From the NCBI GenBank assembly GCA_963675135.1, contig OY776130.1, forward strand, positions 24,916,001-24,980,000: 64,000 nt of DNA, read 5' to 3'. The first letter of the stretch is position 1. Every line of letters begins with the position of its first letter. Under the pieces are notes generated by a model, which did not search any database, was not told the DNA's origin, and saw only the letters and a program-made list of their open reading frames with translations. The position numbers and the translations under genes are program-made. Positions 1 through 12,916 of the stretch are shown here, piece after piece. This DNA comes from Galeopsis tetrahit (Eukaryota > Streptophyta > Magnoliopsida > Lamiales > Lamiaceae).

Positions 1-2457
1 ATTTATATCCAATAAATTTTTCAATTTCTTAAATTATGTCCAATTTTCGCTGGAGTTATATATATTCGCCGAAATCCCAAAATTTAATAATATTAATTTA
101 CACCCCATAACTATTTTGGGACATTTTTTTTAATAGGTAAAAGTTACGCGACATAAATAATTTGTTTTCTCTCCAAGTCCTTGATGTGCGAGTGAAATTA
201 GACATTTCCCGCTTTCTGAAACTAGCAAAACAATTAAGGAAAAATTTAAATGTGAACAAACAAGGGCCTTTTCGTACCTTGAAAATCAATATAAATGATC
301 GACGGGCAGCGGACCGACGAACAATCTCAAGATCCTAGTCATATATAATTTTTCATTTAAAATATATCTCGATTCAATTAGATGCAATTAGCATTTACTT
401 AATCAAAGTTTACCAAAACTACTTTAGGTTTAAATTAATCGCACGAATAAGGAAAAACTTAAATGTGAACAAACAAGGGCCATTTCGTACCTTGAGAAGC
501 AATATAAATGACGGGCAGCAAACCGACAAACAATCATAATTTTACATTTAAAGTATCTCGATTCAAGATGCAATAAGCATTTACATAATTAAATTTTACC
601 AAAACAACTTTAGGTTTATATTAATCGCACGAATAAGTAAAAAAATTAAATGTGAACAAAGAAGGGACTTTTCGTACCTTGAGAAGCACTATACATGACG
701 GACAGCTAGAGGACAGGCAAACAATCTCAAGATCCTCATCATAAGTTTACATTTATAGTATCTCGATTCAAGATGCAATTAGCCTTTACACAATCAAATT
801 TTACAAAAACTACTTTGGGTTTAAATTAATCGCACGAATTAGGAAAAATTATATTTGAACAAACGAGGGCCTTTTCATACCTTCAGAAGCACTGTAAATG
901 ACGGGCAGCGGACCGGCAAAAACAATCTCATGATCCTCGTCATAATTTTACATTTAAAGTATCCAAGTCACCACTTCGATAAAAGATTAAAATTGGATAA
1001 AAAATTATTGAAATTGAAACATAAAAGACATATTTTTTAAAGTTGAAACTAAAAGGATTTATTTTAGAATGTCTCAAACTTACAGGAACTATTTTTTTTT
1101 TCCTCCCACACCAAACGTGGAAATTTGAAATTTTCAAATGAGACGTACAAGACACATTTTACAAAATCCAATTGTTTAAACACACCAAAATTGAAATGAA
1201 TCTAGCAAGTTGTCTAAACACAACGAGGTTCTACCAATCGAGGTTAGGATAAAATAACTGAACTTTATCGTTAACCGTGACTATAACCACGAGGAGCCGG
1301 CATTGCCAATGGCAAAGAAAGACGTCAGCAGTTAGGGCATTGAAGAACTCGCCCCAAATACTTCATCAATACTCAAGATGAATCTTGTATCCATCGCAAA
1401 TTTTCCAAAATGAATAAGGTCCGAGAAAAAAATTATTTACGTCCCATAACTTTTACCTTTTTTGAAAAACGTTACAAAATAGTTAAATTTTAATTTATAT
1501 CCAATAAATTTTTCAATTTCTTAAATTATGTCAAATTTTCGCTGGAGTTATAAATATTCGCCGAAATCCCAAAATTTAATAATTTTAATTTACACCCCAT
1601 AACTATTTTGGGACGTTTTTTATAATAGGTAAAAGTTACGTGACATAAATAATTTGTTTTCTCTCTAAGGTCTTGATGTGCGAGTGAAATTAGACATTTC
1701 CCGCTTTCTGAAACTGGCAAAACAATTAAGGAAAAATTTAAATGTGAACAAACAAGGGCCTTTTCGTACCTTGAGAAGCACTATAAATGATCGACGGGCA
1801 ACGGACCGACGAACAATCTCAAGATCCTAGTCATATATAATTTTTCATTTAAAGTATATCTCGATTCAATTAGATGCAATTAGCATTTACTTAATCAAAG
1901 TTTACCAAAACTACTTTAGGTTTAAATTAATCGCACGAATAAGGAAAAACTTAAATGTGAACAAACAAGGGCCATTTCGTACCTTGAGAAGCAATATAAA
2001 TGACGGGCAGCAAACCGACAAACAATCATAATTTTACATTTAAAGTATCTCGATTCAAGATGCAATAAGCATTTACATAATTAAATTTTACCAAAACAAC
2101 TTTAGGTTTATATTAATCGCACGAATATGTAAAAAAATTAAATGTGAACAAACAAGGGACTTTTCGTACCTTGAGAAGCACTATAAATGACGGGCAGTGG
2201 ACCGGCAAACGATCTCATGATCCTCGTCATAATTTTACATTCAAAGTATCTCGATTCAAGATGCAATTAGCATTTTAATAATCAAATTATACTAAAACTA
2301 CTTTAGGTTTAAACTAGTCGCACGAATAAGGAAAAACTTAAATGTGAATAAACAAGGGCCTTTTCGAACCTTGAGAAGTACTATAAATGATCGACGGGCA
2401 GCGGAGCGGCTAACAATATCATGATCCGCGTCATATATAATTTTTATTTAAAGTATC

Positions 2458-2703
2458 TCGATTCTAGATGGAATTAGCATTTACATATTAATGCAACAAC
2501 CTTAATTTTTTTTTGGGAGTTGACAAATTGATTTTGAGTGAATTAAATTGTTTGGAGCAAGATATTTTTTTTTTGTGTGTAGAGAAATCTTTTTTGTTTT
2601 TTTTCTAATGCAAATAACTCTCTTTTGTGTCTTTAGTTTTAATAGAAGAGAGATAATGATGTGGCATGAAGACGTATCCTTTTTTTTTTAATATATGGGG
2701 TGC
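2458..2703. repeat. 246 bp extra segment of the long satellite unit variant
   Basis: In ordinary units AAAGTATC is followed directly by CAAGTCACC. Here the two are separated by 246 bp with long T runs, a 3' part with GATGTGGCAT and GGGGTGCCAAG, and no similarity to the ~200 bp subrepeats after its first ~40 bp. The same segment occurs at 21,910-22,153 and 25,140-25,385. Either ordinary units arose by deleting it or the long units gained it. The partial subrepeat continuing into the segment favours deletion in the ordinary unit, but this is inference. Confidence 0.85.
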
Positions 2704-5700
2704 CAAGTCACCACTTCGATAAGGATTAAAATTGGATAAAAAATTATTGAAATTGAAACATAAAAGACATATTTTTTAAAGTTGAAACTTAGAGGATTTA
2801 TTTTAGAATGTCTCAAACTTACAGGACCAATTTTTTTATCCTCCCACACCAAACGTGGAAATTTGAAATTTTCAAATGAGACGTACGAAACACATTTTAC
2901 GAAATCCAATAGTTTAAACTCACTAACATTGAAATGAATCTAGCAAGTTGTCTAAACACAACGAGGTTCTACCAATCGAGGGTAGGATAAAATAACTGAA
3001 CTTTATTGTTAATCGTGAATATAACAACGAGGAGCCGGCATTGCCAATGACAAAAAAAGATGTCGACAGTTAGGGCATTGAAGAAATCGCCCCAAATACA
3101 TCATCAGATACTCAAGATTAATCTTGTATCCATCGCAAATTTTCCAAAATGTATAAGGTCCAAGAAAAAAATTGTATACGTCCCATTAGTTTTACCTTTT
3201 TTGCAAAACGTTACAAAATAGTTAAATTTTAATTTATATCCAATAAATTTTTCAATTTCTTAAATTATGTCCAATTTTCGCTGGAGTTATATATATTCGC
3301 CGAAATCCCAAAATTTAATAATATTAATTTACACCCCATAACTATTTTGGGACATTTTTTTTAATAGGTAAAAGTTACGCGACATAAATAATTTGTTTTC
3401 TCTCCAAGTCCTTGATGTGCGAGTGAAATTAGACATTTCCCGCTTTCTGAAAATGGCAAAACAATTAAGGAAAAATTTAAATGTGAACAAACAAGGGCCT
3501 TTTCGTACCTTGAGAAGCACTATAAATGATCGACGGGCAACGGACCGACGAACAATCTCAAGATCCTAGTCATATATAATTTTTCATTTAAAGTATATCT
3601 CGATTCAATTAGATGCAATTAGCATTTACTTAATCAAAGTTTACCAAAACTACTTTAGGTTTAATTTAATCGCACGAATAAGGAAAAACTTAAATGTGAA
3701 CAAACAAGGGTCATTTCGTACCTTGAGAAGCAATATAAATGACGGGCAGCAAACCGACAAACAATCATAATTTTACATTTAAAGTATCTCGATTCAAGAT
3801 GCAATAAGCATTTACATAATTAAATTTTACCAAAACAACTTTAGGTTTATATTAATCGCACGAATAAGTAAAAAAATTAAATGTGAACAAACAAGGGACT
3901 TTTCGTACCTTGAGAAGCACTATACATGACGGACAGCTAGAGGACAGGCAAACAATCTCAAGATCCTCATCATAAATTTACATTTATAGTATCTCGATTC
4001 AAGATGCAATTAGCCTTTACACAATCAAATTTTACCAAAACTACTTTGGGTTTAAATTAATCGCACGAATTAGGAAAAATTATATGTGAACAAACGAGGG
4101 CCTTTTCATACCTTGAGAAGCACTGTAAATGACGGGCAGCAGACCGGCAAAAACAATCTCATGATCCTCGTCATAATTTTACATTTAAAGTATCCAAGTC
4201 ACCACTTCGATAAAGGATTAAAATTGGATAAAAAATTATTGAAATTGAAACATAAAAGACATATTTTTTAAAGTTGAAACTAAAAGGATTTATTTTAGAA
4301 TGTCTCAAACTTACAGGAACAATTTTTTTTCCTCCCACACCAAACGTGGAAATTTGAAATTTTCAAATGAGACGTACGAAACACATTTTACGAAATCCAA
4401 TAGTTTAAACTCACTAACATTGAAATGAATCTAGCAAGTTGTCTAAACACAACGAGGTTCTACCAATCGAGGGTAGGATAAAATAACTGAACTTTATTGT
4501 TAATCGTGAATATAACCACGAGGAGCCGGCATTGCCAATGACAAAAAAAGATGTCGACAGTTAGGGCATTGAAGAAATCGCCCCAAATACATCATCAGAT
4601 ACTCAAGATTAATCTTGTATCCATCGCAAATTTTCCAAAATGTATAAGGTCCAAGAAAAAAATTGTTTACGTCCCATTAGTTTTACCTTTTTTGCAAAAC
4701 GTTACAAAATAGTTAAATTTTAATTTATATCCAATAAATTTTTCAATTTCTTAAATTATGTCCAATTTTCGCTGGAGTTATATATATTCGCCGAAATCCC
4801 AAAATTTAATAATATTAATTTACACCCCATAACTATTTTGGGACATTTTTTATAATAGGTAAAAGTTACGCGACATAAATAATTTGTTTTCTCTCCAAGT
4901 CCTTGATGTGCGAGTGAAATTAGACATTTCCCGCTTTCTGAAACTAGCAAAACAATTAAGGAAAAATTTAAATGTGAACAATCAAGGGCCTTTTCGTACC
5001 TTGAAAATCAATATAAATGATCGACGGGCAGCGGACCGACGAACAATCTCAAGATCCTAGTCATATATAATTTTTCATTTAAAATATATCTCGATTCAAT
5101 TAGATGCAATTAGCATTTACTTAATCAAAGTTTACCAAAACTACTTTAGGTTTAATTTAATCGCACGAATAAGGAAAAACTTAAATGTGAACAAACAAGG
5201 GTCATTTCGTACCTTGAGAAGCAATATAAATGACGGGCAGCAAACCGACAAACAATCATAATTTTACATTTAAAGTATCTCGATTCAAGATGCAATAAGC
5301 ATTTACATAATTAAATTTTACCAAAACAACTTTAGGTTTATATTAATCGCACGAATTAGTAAAAAAATTAAATGTGAACAAACAAGGGACTTTTCGTACC
5401 TTGAGAAGCACTATACATGACGGACAGCTAGAGGACAGGCAAACAATCTCAAGATCCTCATCATAAGTTTACATTTATAGTATCTCGATTCAAGATGCAA
5501 TTAGCCTTTACACAATCAAATTTTACCAAAACTACTTTGGGTTTAAATTAATCGCACGAATTAGGAAAAATTATATGTGAACAAACAAGGGCCTTTTCAT
5601 ACCTTGAGAAGCACTGTAAATGACAGGCAGCAGACCGGCAAAAACAATCTCATGATCCTCGTCATAATTTTACATTTAAAGTATCCAAGTCACCACTTCG

Positions 5701-8700
5701 ATAAAGGATTAAAATTGGATAAAAAATTATTGAAATTGAAACATAAAAGACATATTTTTTAAAGTTGAAACAAAAAGGATTTATTTTAGAATGTCTCAAA
5801 CTTACGGGAACAATTTTTTTTTTTCCTCCCACACCCAACGTGGAAATTTGAAATTTTCATATCAGACGTACGAGACACATTTTACAAAATCCAATTGTTT
5901 AAACACACCAAAATTGAAATGAATCTAACATGTTGTCTAAACACAACGAGGTTCTACCAATCGAGGGTAAGATAAAATAACTGAACTTTATCGTTAACCG
6001 TGACTATAACCACGAGGAGCCGGCATTGCCAATGGCAAAGAAAGATGTCAGCAGTTAGGGCATTGAAGAACTCGCCCCAAATACTTCATCAGATACTCAA
6101 GATGAATCTTGTATCCATCGCAAATTTTCCAAAATGTATAAGGTCCGAGAAAAAAATTATTTACGTCCCATAACTTTTACCTTTTTTGAAAAACGTTACA
6201 AAATAGTTAAATTTTAATTTATATCCAATAAATTTTTCAATTTCTTAAATTATGTCCAATTTTCGCTGGAGTTATAAATATTCGCCGAAATCCCAAAATT
6301 TAATAATTTTAATTTACACCCCATAACTATTTTGGGACGTTTTTTATAATAGGTAAAAGTTACGTGACATAAATAATTTGTTTTCTCTCTAAGGTCTTGA
6401 TGTGCGAGTGAAATTAGACATTTCCCGCTTTCTGAAACTGGCAAAACAATTAAGGAAAAATTTAAATGTGAACAAACAAGGGCCTTTTCGTACCTTGAGA
6501 AGCACTATAAATGATCGACGGGCAGCGGACCGACGAACAATCTCAAGATCCTAGTCATATATAATTTTTCATTTAAAGTATATCTCGATTCAATTAGATG
6601 CAATTAGCATTTACTTAATCAAAGTTTACCAAAACTACTTTAGGTTTAAATTAATCGCACGAATAAGGAAAAACTTAAATGTGAACAAACAAGGGCCATT
6701 TCGTACCTTGAGAAGCAATATAAATGACGGGCAGCAAACCGACAAACAATCATAATTTTACATTTAAAGTATCTCGATTCAAGATGCAATAAGCATTTAC
6801 ATAATTAAATTTTACCAAAACAACTTTAGGTTTATATTAATCACCACGAATAAGTAAAAAAATTAAATGTGAACAAACAAGGGACTTTTCGTACCTTGAG
6901 AAGCACTATACATGACGGACAGCTAGAGGACAGGCAAACAATCTCAAGATCCTCATCATAAGTTTACATTTATAGTATCTCGATTCAAGATGCAATTAGC
7001 ATTTACACAATCAAATTTTACCAAAACTACTTTGGGTTTAAATTAATCGCACGAATTAGGAAAAATTATATGTGAACAAACAAGGGCCTTTTCATACCTT
7101 GAGAAGCACTATAAATGACGGGCAACGGACCGGCAAAAACAATCTCATGATCCTCATCATAATTTTACATTTAAAGTATCCAAGTCACCACTTCGATAAA
7201 GGATTAAAATTGGATAAAAAATTATTGAAATTGAAACATAAAAGACATATTTTTTAAAGTTGAAACTAAAAGGATTTATTTTAGAACGTCTCAAACTTAC
7301 AGGAACAATTTTTTTTTTCTCCCACACCAAACGTGGAAATTTGAAATTTTCAAATGAGACGTACAAGACACATTTTACAAAATCCAATTGTTTAAACACA
7401 CCAAAACTGAAATGAATCTAGCAAGTTGTCTAAACACAACGAGGTTTTACCAATCGAGGGTAGGATAAAATAACTGAACTTTATCGTTAACCGTGACTAT
7501 AACCACGAGGAGCCGGCATTGCCAATGGCAAAGAAAGATGTCAGCAGTTAGGGCATTGAAGAACTCGCCCCAAATACATCATCAGATACTCAAGATGAAT
7601 CTTGTATCCATCGCAAATTTTCCAAAATGTATAAGGTCCGAGAAAAAAATTATTTACGTCACATAACTTTTACCTTTTTTGAAAAACGTTACAAAATAGT
7701 TAAATTTTAATTTATATCCGATAAAATTTTCAATTTCTTAAATTATGTCCAATTTTCGCTGGAGTTATAAATATTCGCCGAAATCCCAAAATTTAATAAT
7801 TTTAATTTACACTCCATAACTATTTTGGGACGTTTTTTATAATAGGTAAAAGTTACGTGACATAAATAATTTGTTTTCTCTCTAAGGTCTTGATGTGCGA
7901 GTGAAATTAGACATTTCCCGCTTTCTGAAACTGGCAAAACAATTAAGGAAAAATTTAAATGTGAACAAACAAGGGCCTTTTCGTACCTTGAGAAGCACTA
8001 TAAATGATCGACGGGCAGCGGACCGACGAACAATCTCAAGATCCTAGTCATATATAATTTTTCATTTAAAGTATATCTCGATTCAATTAGATGCAATTAG
8101 CATTTACTTAATCAAAGTTTACCAAAACTACTTTAGGTTTAAATTAATCGCACGAATAAGGAAAAACTTAAATGTGAATAAACAAGGGCCATTTCGTACC
8201 TTGAGAAGCAATATAAATGACGGGCAGCAAACCGACAAACAATCATAATTTTACATTTAAAGTATCTCGATTCAAGATGCAATAAGCATTTACATAATTA
8301 AATTTTACCAAAACAACTTTAGGTTTATATTAATCGCACGAATAAGTAAAAAAATTAAATGTGAACAAACAGGGGACTTTTCGTACCTTGAGAAGCACTA
8401 TACATGACGGACAGAACAGGCAAACAATCTCAAGATCCTCATCATAAGTTTACATTTATAGTATCTCGATTCAAGATGCAATTAGCATTTACACAATCAA
8501 ATTTTACCAAAACTACTTTGGGTTTAAATTAATCGCACGAATTAGGAAAAATTATATGTGAACAAACAAGGGCCTTTTCATACCTTGAGAAGCACTGTAA
8601 ATGACGGGCAACGGACCGGCAAAAACAATCTCATGATCCTCGTCATAATTTTACATTTAAAGTATCCAAGTCACCACTTCGATAAAGGATTAAAATTGGA

Positions 8701-9140
8701 TAAAAAATTATTGAAATTGAAACATAAAAGATATATTTTTTAAAGTTGTAACTAAAATGATTTATTTTAGAATGTCTCAAACTTACAGGAACAATTTTTT
8801 TTTTCCTCCCACACCCAACGTGGAAATTTGAAATTTTCATATGAGACGTACGAGACACATTTTACAAAATCCAATTGTTTAAACACACCAAAATTGAAAT
8901 GAATCTAGCATGTTGTCTAAACACAACGAGGTTCTACCAATCGAGGGTAGGATAAAATAACTGAACTTTATCGTTAACCGTGACTATAACCACGAGGAGC
9001 CGGCATTGCCAATGGCAAAGAAAGATGTCAGCAGTTAGGGCATTGAAGAACTCGCCCCAAATACTTCATCAGATACTCAAGATGAATCTTGTATCCATCG
9101 CAAATTTTCCAAAATGTATAAGGTCCGAGAAAAAAATTAT

Positions 9141-9352
9141 TTACGTCCCATAACTTTTACCTTTTTTGAAAAACGTTACAAAATAATTAAATTTTAATTT
9201 ATATCCAATAAATTTTTCAATTTCTTAAATTATGTCCAATTTTCGCTGGAGTTATAAATATTCGCCGAAATCCCAAAATTTAATAATTTTAATTTACACC
9301 CCATAACTATTTTGGGACGTTTTTTATAATAGGTAAAAGTTACGTGACATAA
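9141..9352. repeat. Imperfect inverted repeat within each satellite unit (representative)
   Basis: Arms of 48 bp at 9141-9188 and 9305-9352 are inverted copies. By eye, the consensus unit shows about 40 of 48 matching positions, with about 116 bp between the arms. The arms share AACTATTTTG, ACGTTTTT and AGGTAAAAGTTA. The structure recurs in the other units of both arrays, with the arm near the anchor-side T-rich motif and the second arm before TTGTTTTCTCTC. It could be the relic of a foldback or MITE-like element that founded part of the unit. Confidence 0.7.
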
Positions 9353-12300
9353 ATAATTTGTTTTCTCTCTAACTTCTTGATGTGCGAGTGAAATTAGACA
9401 TTTCCCGCTTTCTGAAACTGGCAAAACAATTAAGGAAAAATTTAAATGTGAACAAACAAGGGCCTTTTCGTACCTTGAGAAGCACTATAAATGATCGACG
9501 GGCAGCGGACCGACGAACAATCTCAAGATCCTAGTCATATATAATTTTTCATTTAAAGTATATCTCGATTCAATTAGATGCAATTAGCATTTACTTAATC
9601 AAAGTTTACCAAAACTACTTTAGGTTTAAATTAATCGCACGAATAAGGAAAAACTTAAATGTGAACAAACAAGGGCCATTTCGTACCTTGAGAAGCAATA
9701 TAAATGACGGGCAGCAAACCGACAAACAATCATAATTTTACATTTAAAGTATCTCGATTCAAGATGCAATAAGCATTTACATAATTAAATTTTACCAAAA
9801 CAACTTTAGGTTTATATTAATCACCACGAATAAGTAAAAAAATTAAATGTGAACAAACAAGGGACTTTTCGTACCTTGAGAAGCACTATACATGACGGAC
9901 AGCTAGAGGACAGGCAAACAATCTCAAGATCCTCATCATAAGTTTACATTTATAGTATCTCGATTCAAGATGCAATTAGCATTTACACAATCAAATTTTA
10001 CCAAAACTACTTTGGGTTTAAATTAATCGCACGAATTAGGAAAAATTATATGTGAACAAACAAGGGCCTTTTCATACCTTGAGAAGCACTGTAAATGACG
10101 GGCAACGGACCGGCAAAAACAATCTCAAGATTCTCATCATAATTTTACATTTAAAGTATCCAAGTCACCACTTCGATAAAGGATTAAAATTTGATAAAAA
10201 ATTATTGAAATTGAAACATAAAAGACATATTTTTTAAAGTTGAAACTAAAAGGATTTATTTTAGAATGTCTCAAACTTACAGGAACAATTTTTTTTTTCC
10301 TCCCACACCAAACGTGAAAATTTGAAATTTTCAAATGAGACGTACAAGACACATTTTACAAAATCCAATTGTTTAAACACACCAAAATTGAAATGAATCT
10401 AGCAAGTTGTCTAAACACAACGAGGTTTTACCAATCGAGGGTAGGATAAAATAACTGAACTTTATCGTTAACCGTGACTATAACCACGAGGAGCCGGCAT
10501 TACCAATGGCAAAGAAAGATGTCAGCAGTTAGGGCATTGAAGAACTCGCCCCAAATACATCATCAGATACTCAAGATGAATCTTGTATCCATCGCAAATT
10601 TTCCAAAATGTATAAGGTCCGAGAAAAAAATTATTTACGTCACATAACTTTTACCTTTTTTGAAAAACGTTACAAAATATTTAAATTTTAATTTATATCC
10701 AATAAAATTTTCAATTTCTTAAATTATGTCCAATTTTCGCTGGAGTTATAAATATTCGCCGAAATCCCAAAATTTAATAATTTTAATTTACACTCCATAA
10801 CTATTTTGGGACGTTTTTTATAATAGGTAAAAGTTACGTGACATAAATAATTTGTTTTCTCTCTAAGGTCTTGATGTGCGAGTGAAATTAGACATTTCCC
10901 GCTTTCTGAAACTGGCAAAACAATTAAGGAAAAATTTAAATGTGAACAAACAAGGGCCTTTTCGTACCTTGAGAAGCACTATAAATGATCGACGGGCAGC
11001 GGACCGACGAACAATCTCAAGATCCTAGTCATATATAATTTTTCATTTAAAGTATATCTCGATTCAATTAGATGCAATTAGCATTTACTTAATCAAAGTT
11101 TACCAAAACTACTTTAGGTTTAAATTAATCGCACGAATAAGGAAAAACTTAAATGTGAACAAACAAGGGCCATTTCGTACCTTGAGAAGCAATATAAATG
11201 ACGGGCAGCAAACCGACAAACAATCATAATTTTACATTTAAAGTATCTCGATTCAAGATGCAATAAGCATTTACATAATTAAATTTTACCAAAACAACTT
11301 TAGGTTTATATTAATCACCACGAATAAGTAAAAAAATTAAATGTGAACAAACAAGGGACTTTTCGTACCTTGAGAAGCACTATACATGACGGACAGCTAG
11401 AGGACAGGCAAACAATCTCAAGATCCTCATCATAAGTTTACATTTATAGTATCTCGATTCAAGATGCAATTAGCATTTACACAATCAAATTTTACCAAAA
11501 CTACTTTGGGTTTAAATTAATCGCACGAATTAGGAAAAATTATATGTGAACAAACAAGGGCCTTTTCATACCTTGAGAAGCACTGTAAATGACGGGCAGC
11601 GGACCGGCAAAAACAATCTCATGATCCTCGTCATAATTTTACATTTAAAGTATCCAAGTCACCACTTCGATAAGGATTAAAATTGGATAAAAAATTATGG
11701 AAATTGAAACATAAAAGACATATTTTTTAAAGTTGAAACTTAAAGGATTTATTTTAGAATGTCTCAAACTTACAGGACCAATTTTTTTATCCTCCCACAC
11801 CAAACGTGGAAATTTGAAATTTTCAAATGAGACGTACGAGACACATTTTACCAAATCCAATAGTTTAAACACACCAAAATTGAAATGAATCTAGCAAGTT
11901 GTCTAAACACAACGAGGTTTTACCAATCGAGGGTAGGATAAAATAACTGAACTTTATCGTTAACCGTGACTATAACCACGAGGAGCCGGCATTGCCAATG
12001 GCAAAGAAAGATGTCAGCAGTTAGGGCATTGAAGAACTCGCCCCAAATACATCATCAGATACTCAAGATTAATCTTGTATCCATCGCAAATTTTGCAAAA
12101 TGTATAAGGTCCGAGAAAAAAATTATTTACGTCACATAACTTTTACCTTTTTTGAAAAACGTTACAAAATAGTTAAATTTTAATTTATATCCGATAAAAT
12201 TTTCAATTTCTTAAATTATGTACAATTTTCGCTGGAGTTATAAATATTCGACGAAATCCCAAAATTTAATAATTTTAATTTACACCCCATAACTATTTTG

Positions 12301-12916
12301 GGACGTTTTTCATAATAGGTAAAAGTTACGTGACATAAATAATTTGTTTTCTCTATAAGGTCTTGATGTGCGAGTGAAATTAGACATTTCCCGCTTTCTG
12401 AAACTAGCAAAACAATAAAGAAAAAATTTAAATGTAAACAAACAAGGGCCTTTTCGTACCTTGAGAAGCAATATAAATGATCGATGGGCAGCGGACCGGC
12501 GAACAATCTCAAGATCCTAGTCATATATAATTTTTCATTTAAAGTATATCTCGATTCAATTAGATGCAATTAGCATTTACTTAATCAAAGTTTACCAAAA
12601 CTACTTTAGGTTTAAATTAATCGCACGAATAAGGAAAAACTTAAATGTGAACAAACAAGGGCCATTTCGTACCTTGAGAAGCACTATAAATGACGGGCAG
12701 CAAATCGACAAACAATCATAATTTTACATTTAAAGTATATCGATTCAAGATGCAATAAGCATTTACATAATTAAATTTTACCAAAACTACTTTAGGTTTA
12801 TATTAATCGCACGAATAAGGAAAAAAATTAAATGTGAACAAACAAGGGACTTTTCGTACCTTGAGAAGCACTATACATGACGGACAACTAGAGGACCGGT
12901 AAACAATCTCAAGATC

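Larger units (their letters stand above)
1..12916. repeat. Satellite array 1, ~1.49 kb tandem units
   Basis: AT-rich tandem array. A fixed anchor (GAGGAGCCGG) recurs at 1291, 3029, 4520, 6014, 7507, 8994, 10488 and 11980, giving spacings of 1738, 1491, 1494, 1493, 1487, 1494 and 1492 bp. Each unit has four ~200 bp subrepeats (marker TGTGAACAAACAAGGG, e.g. at 251, 464, 651, then 854 in variant form) followed by ~680 bp without that subrepeat. The one long unit carries an extra 246 bp segment. Small open frames recur in every unit at fixed places, as expected of a repeat, and I do not call them genes. The array continues beyond the left edge and ends at 12,916-12,920, where it joins a broken copia element. 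Confidence 0.95.

Noticed and set aside
98..12569. Repeated small open frames of 60-117 codons on both strands of the satellite
   Set aside because: They recur once per unit at fixed positions because the DNA repeats. They vary freely in start, stop and sequence and overlap each other on opposite strands.
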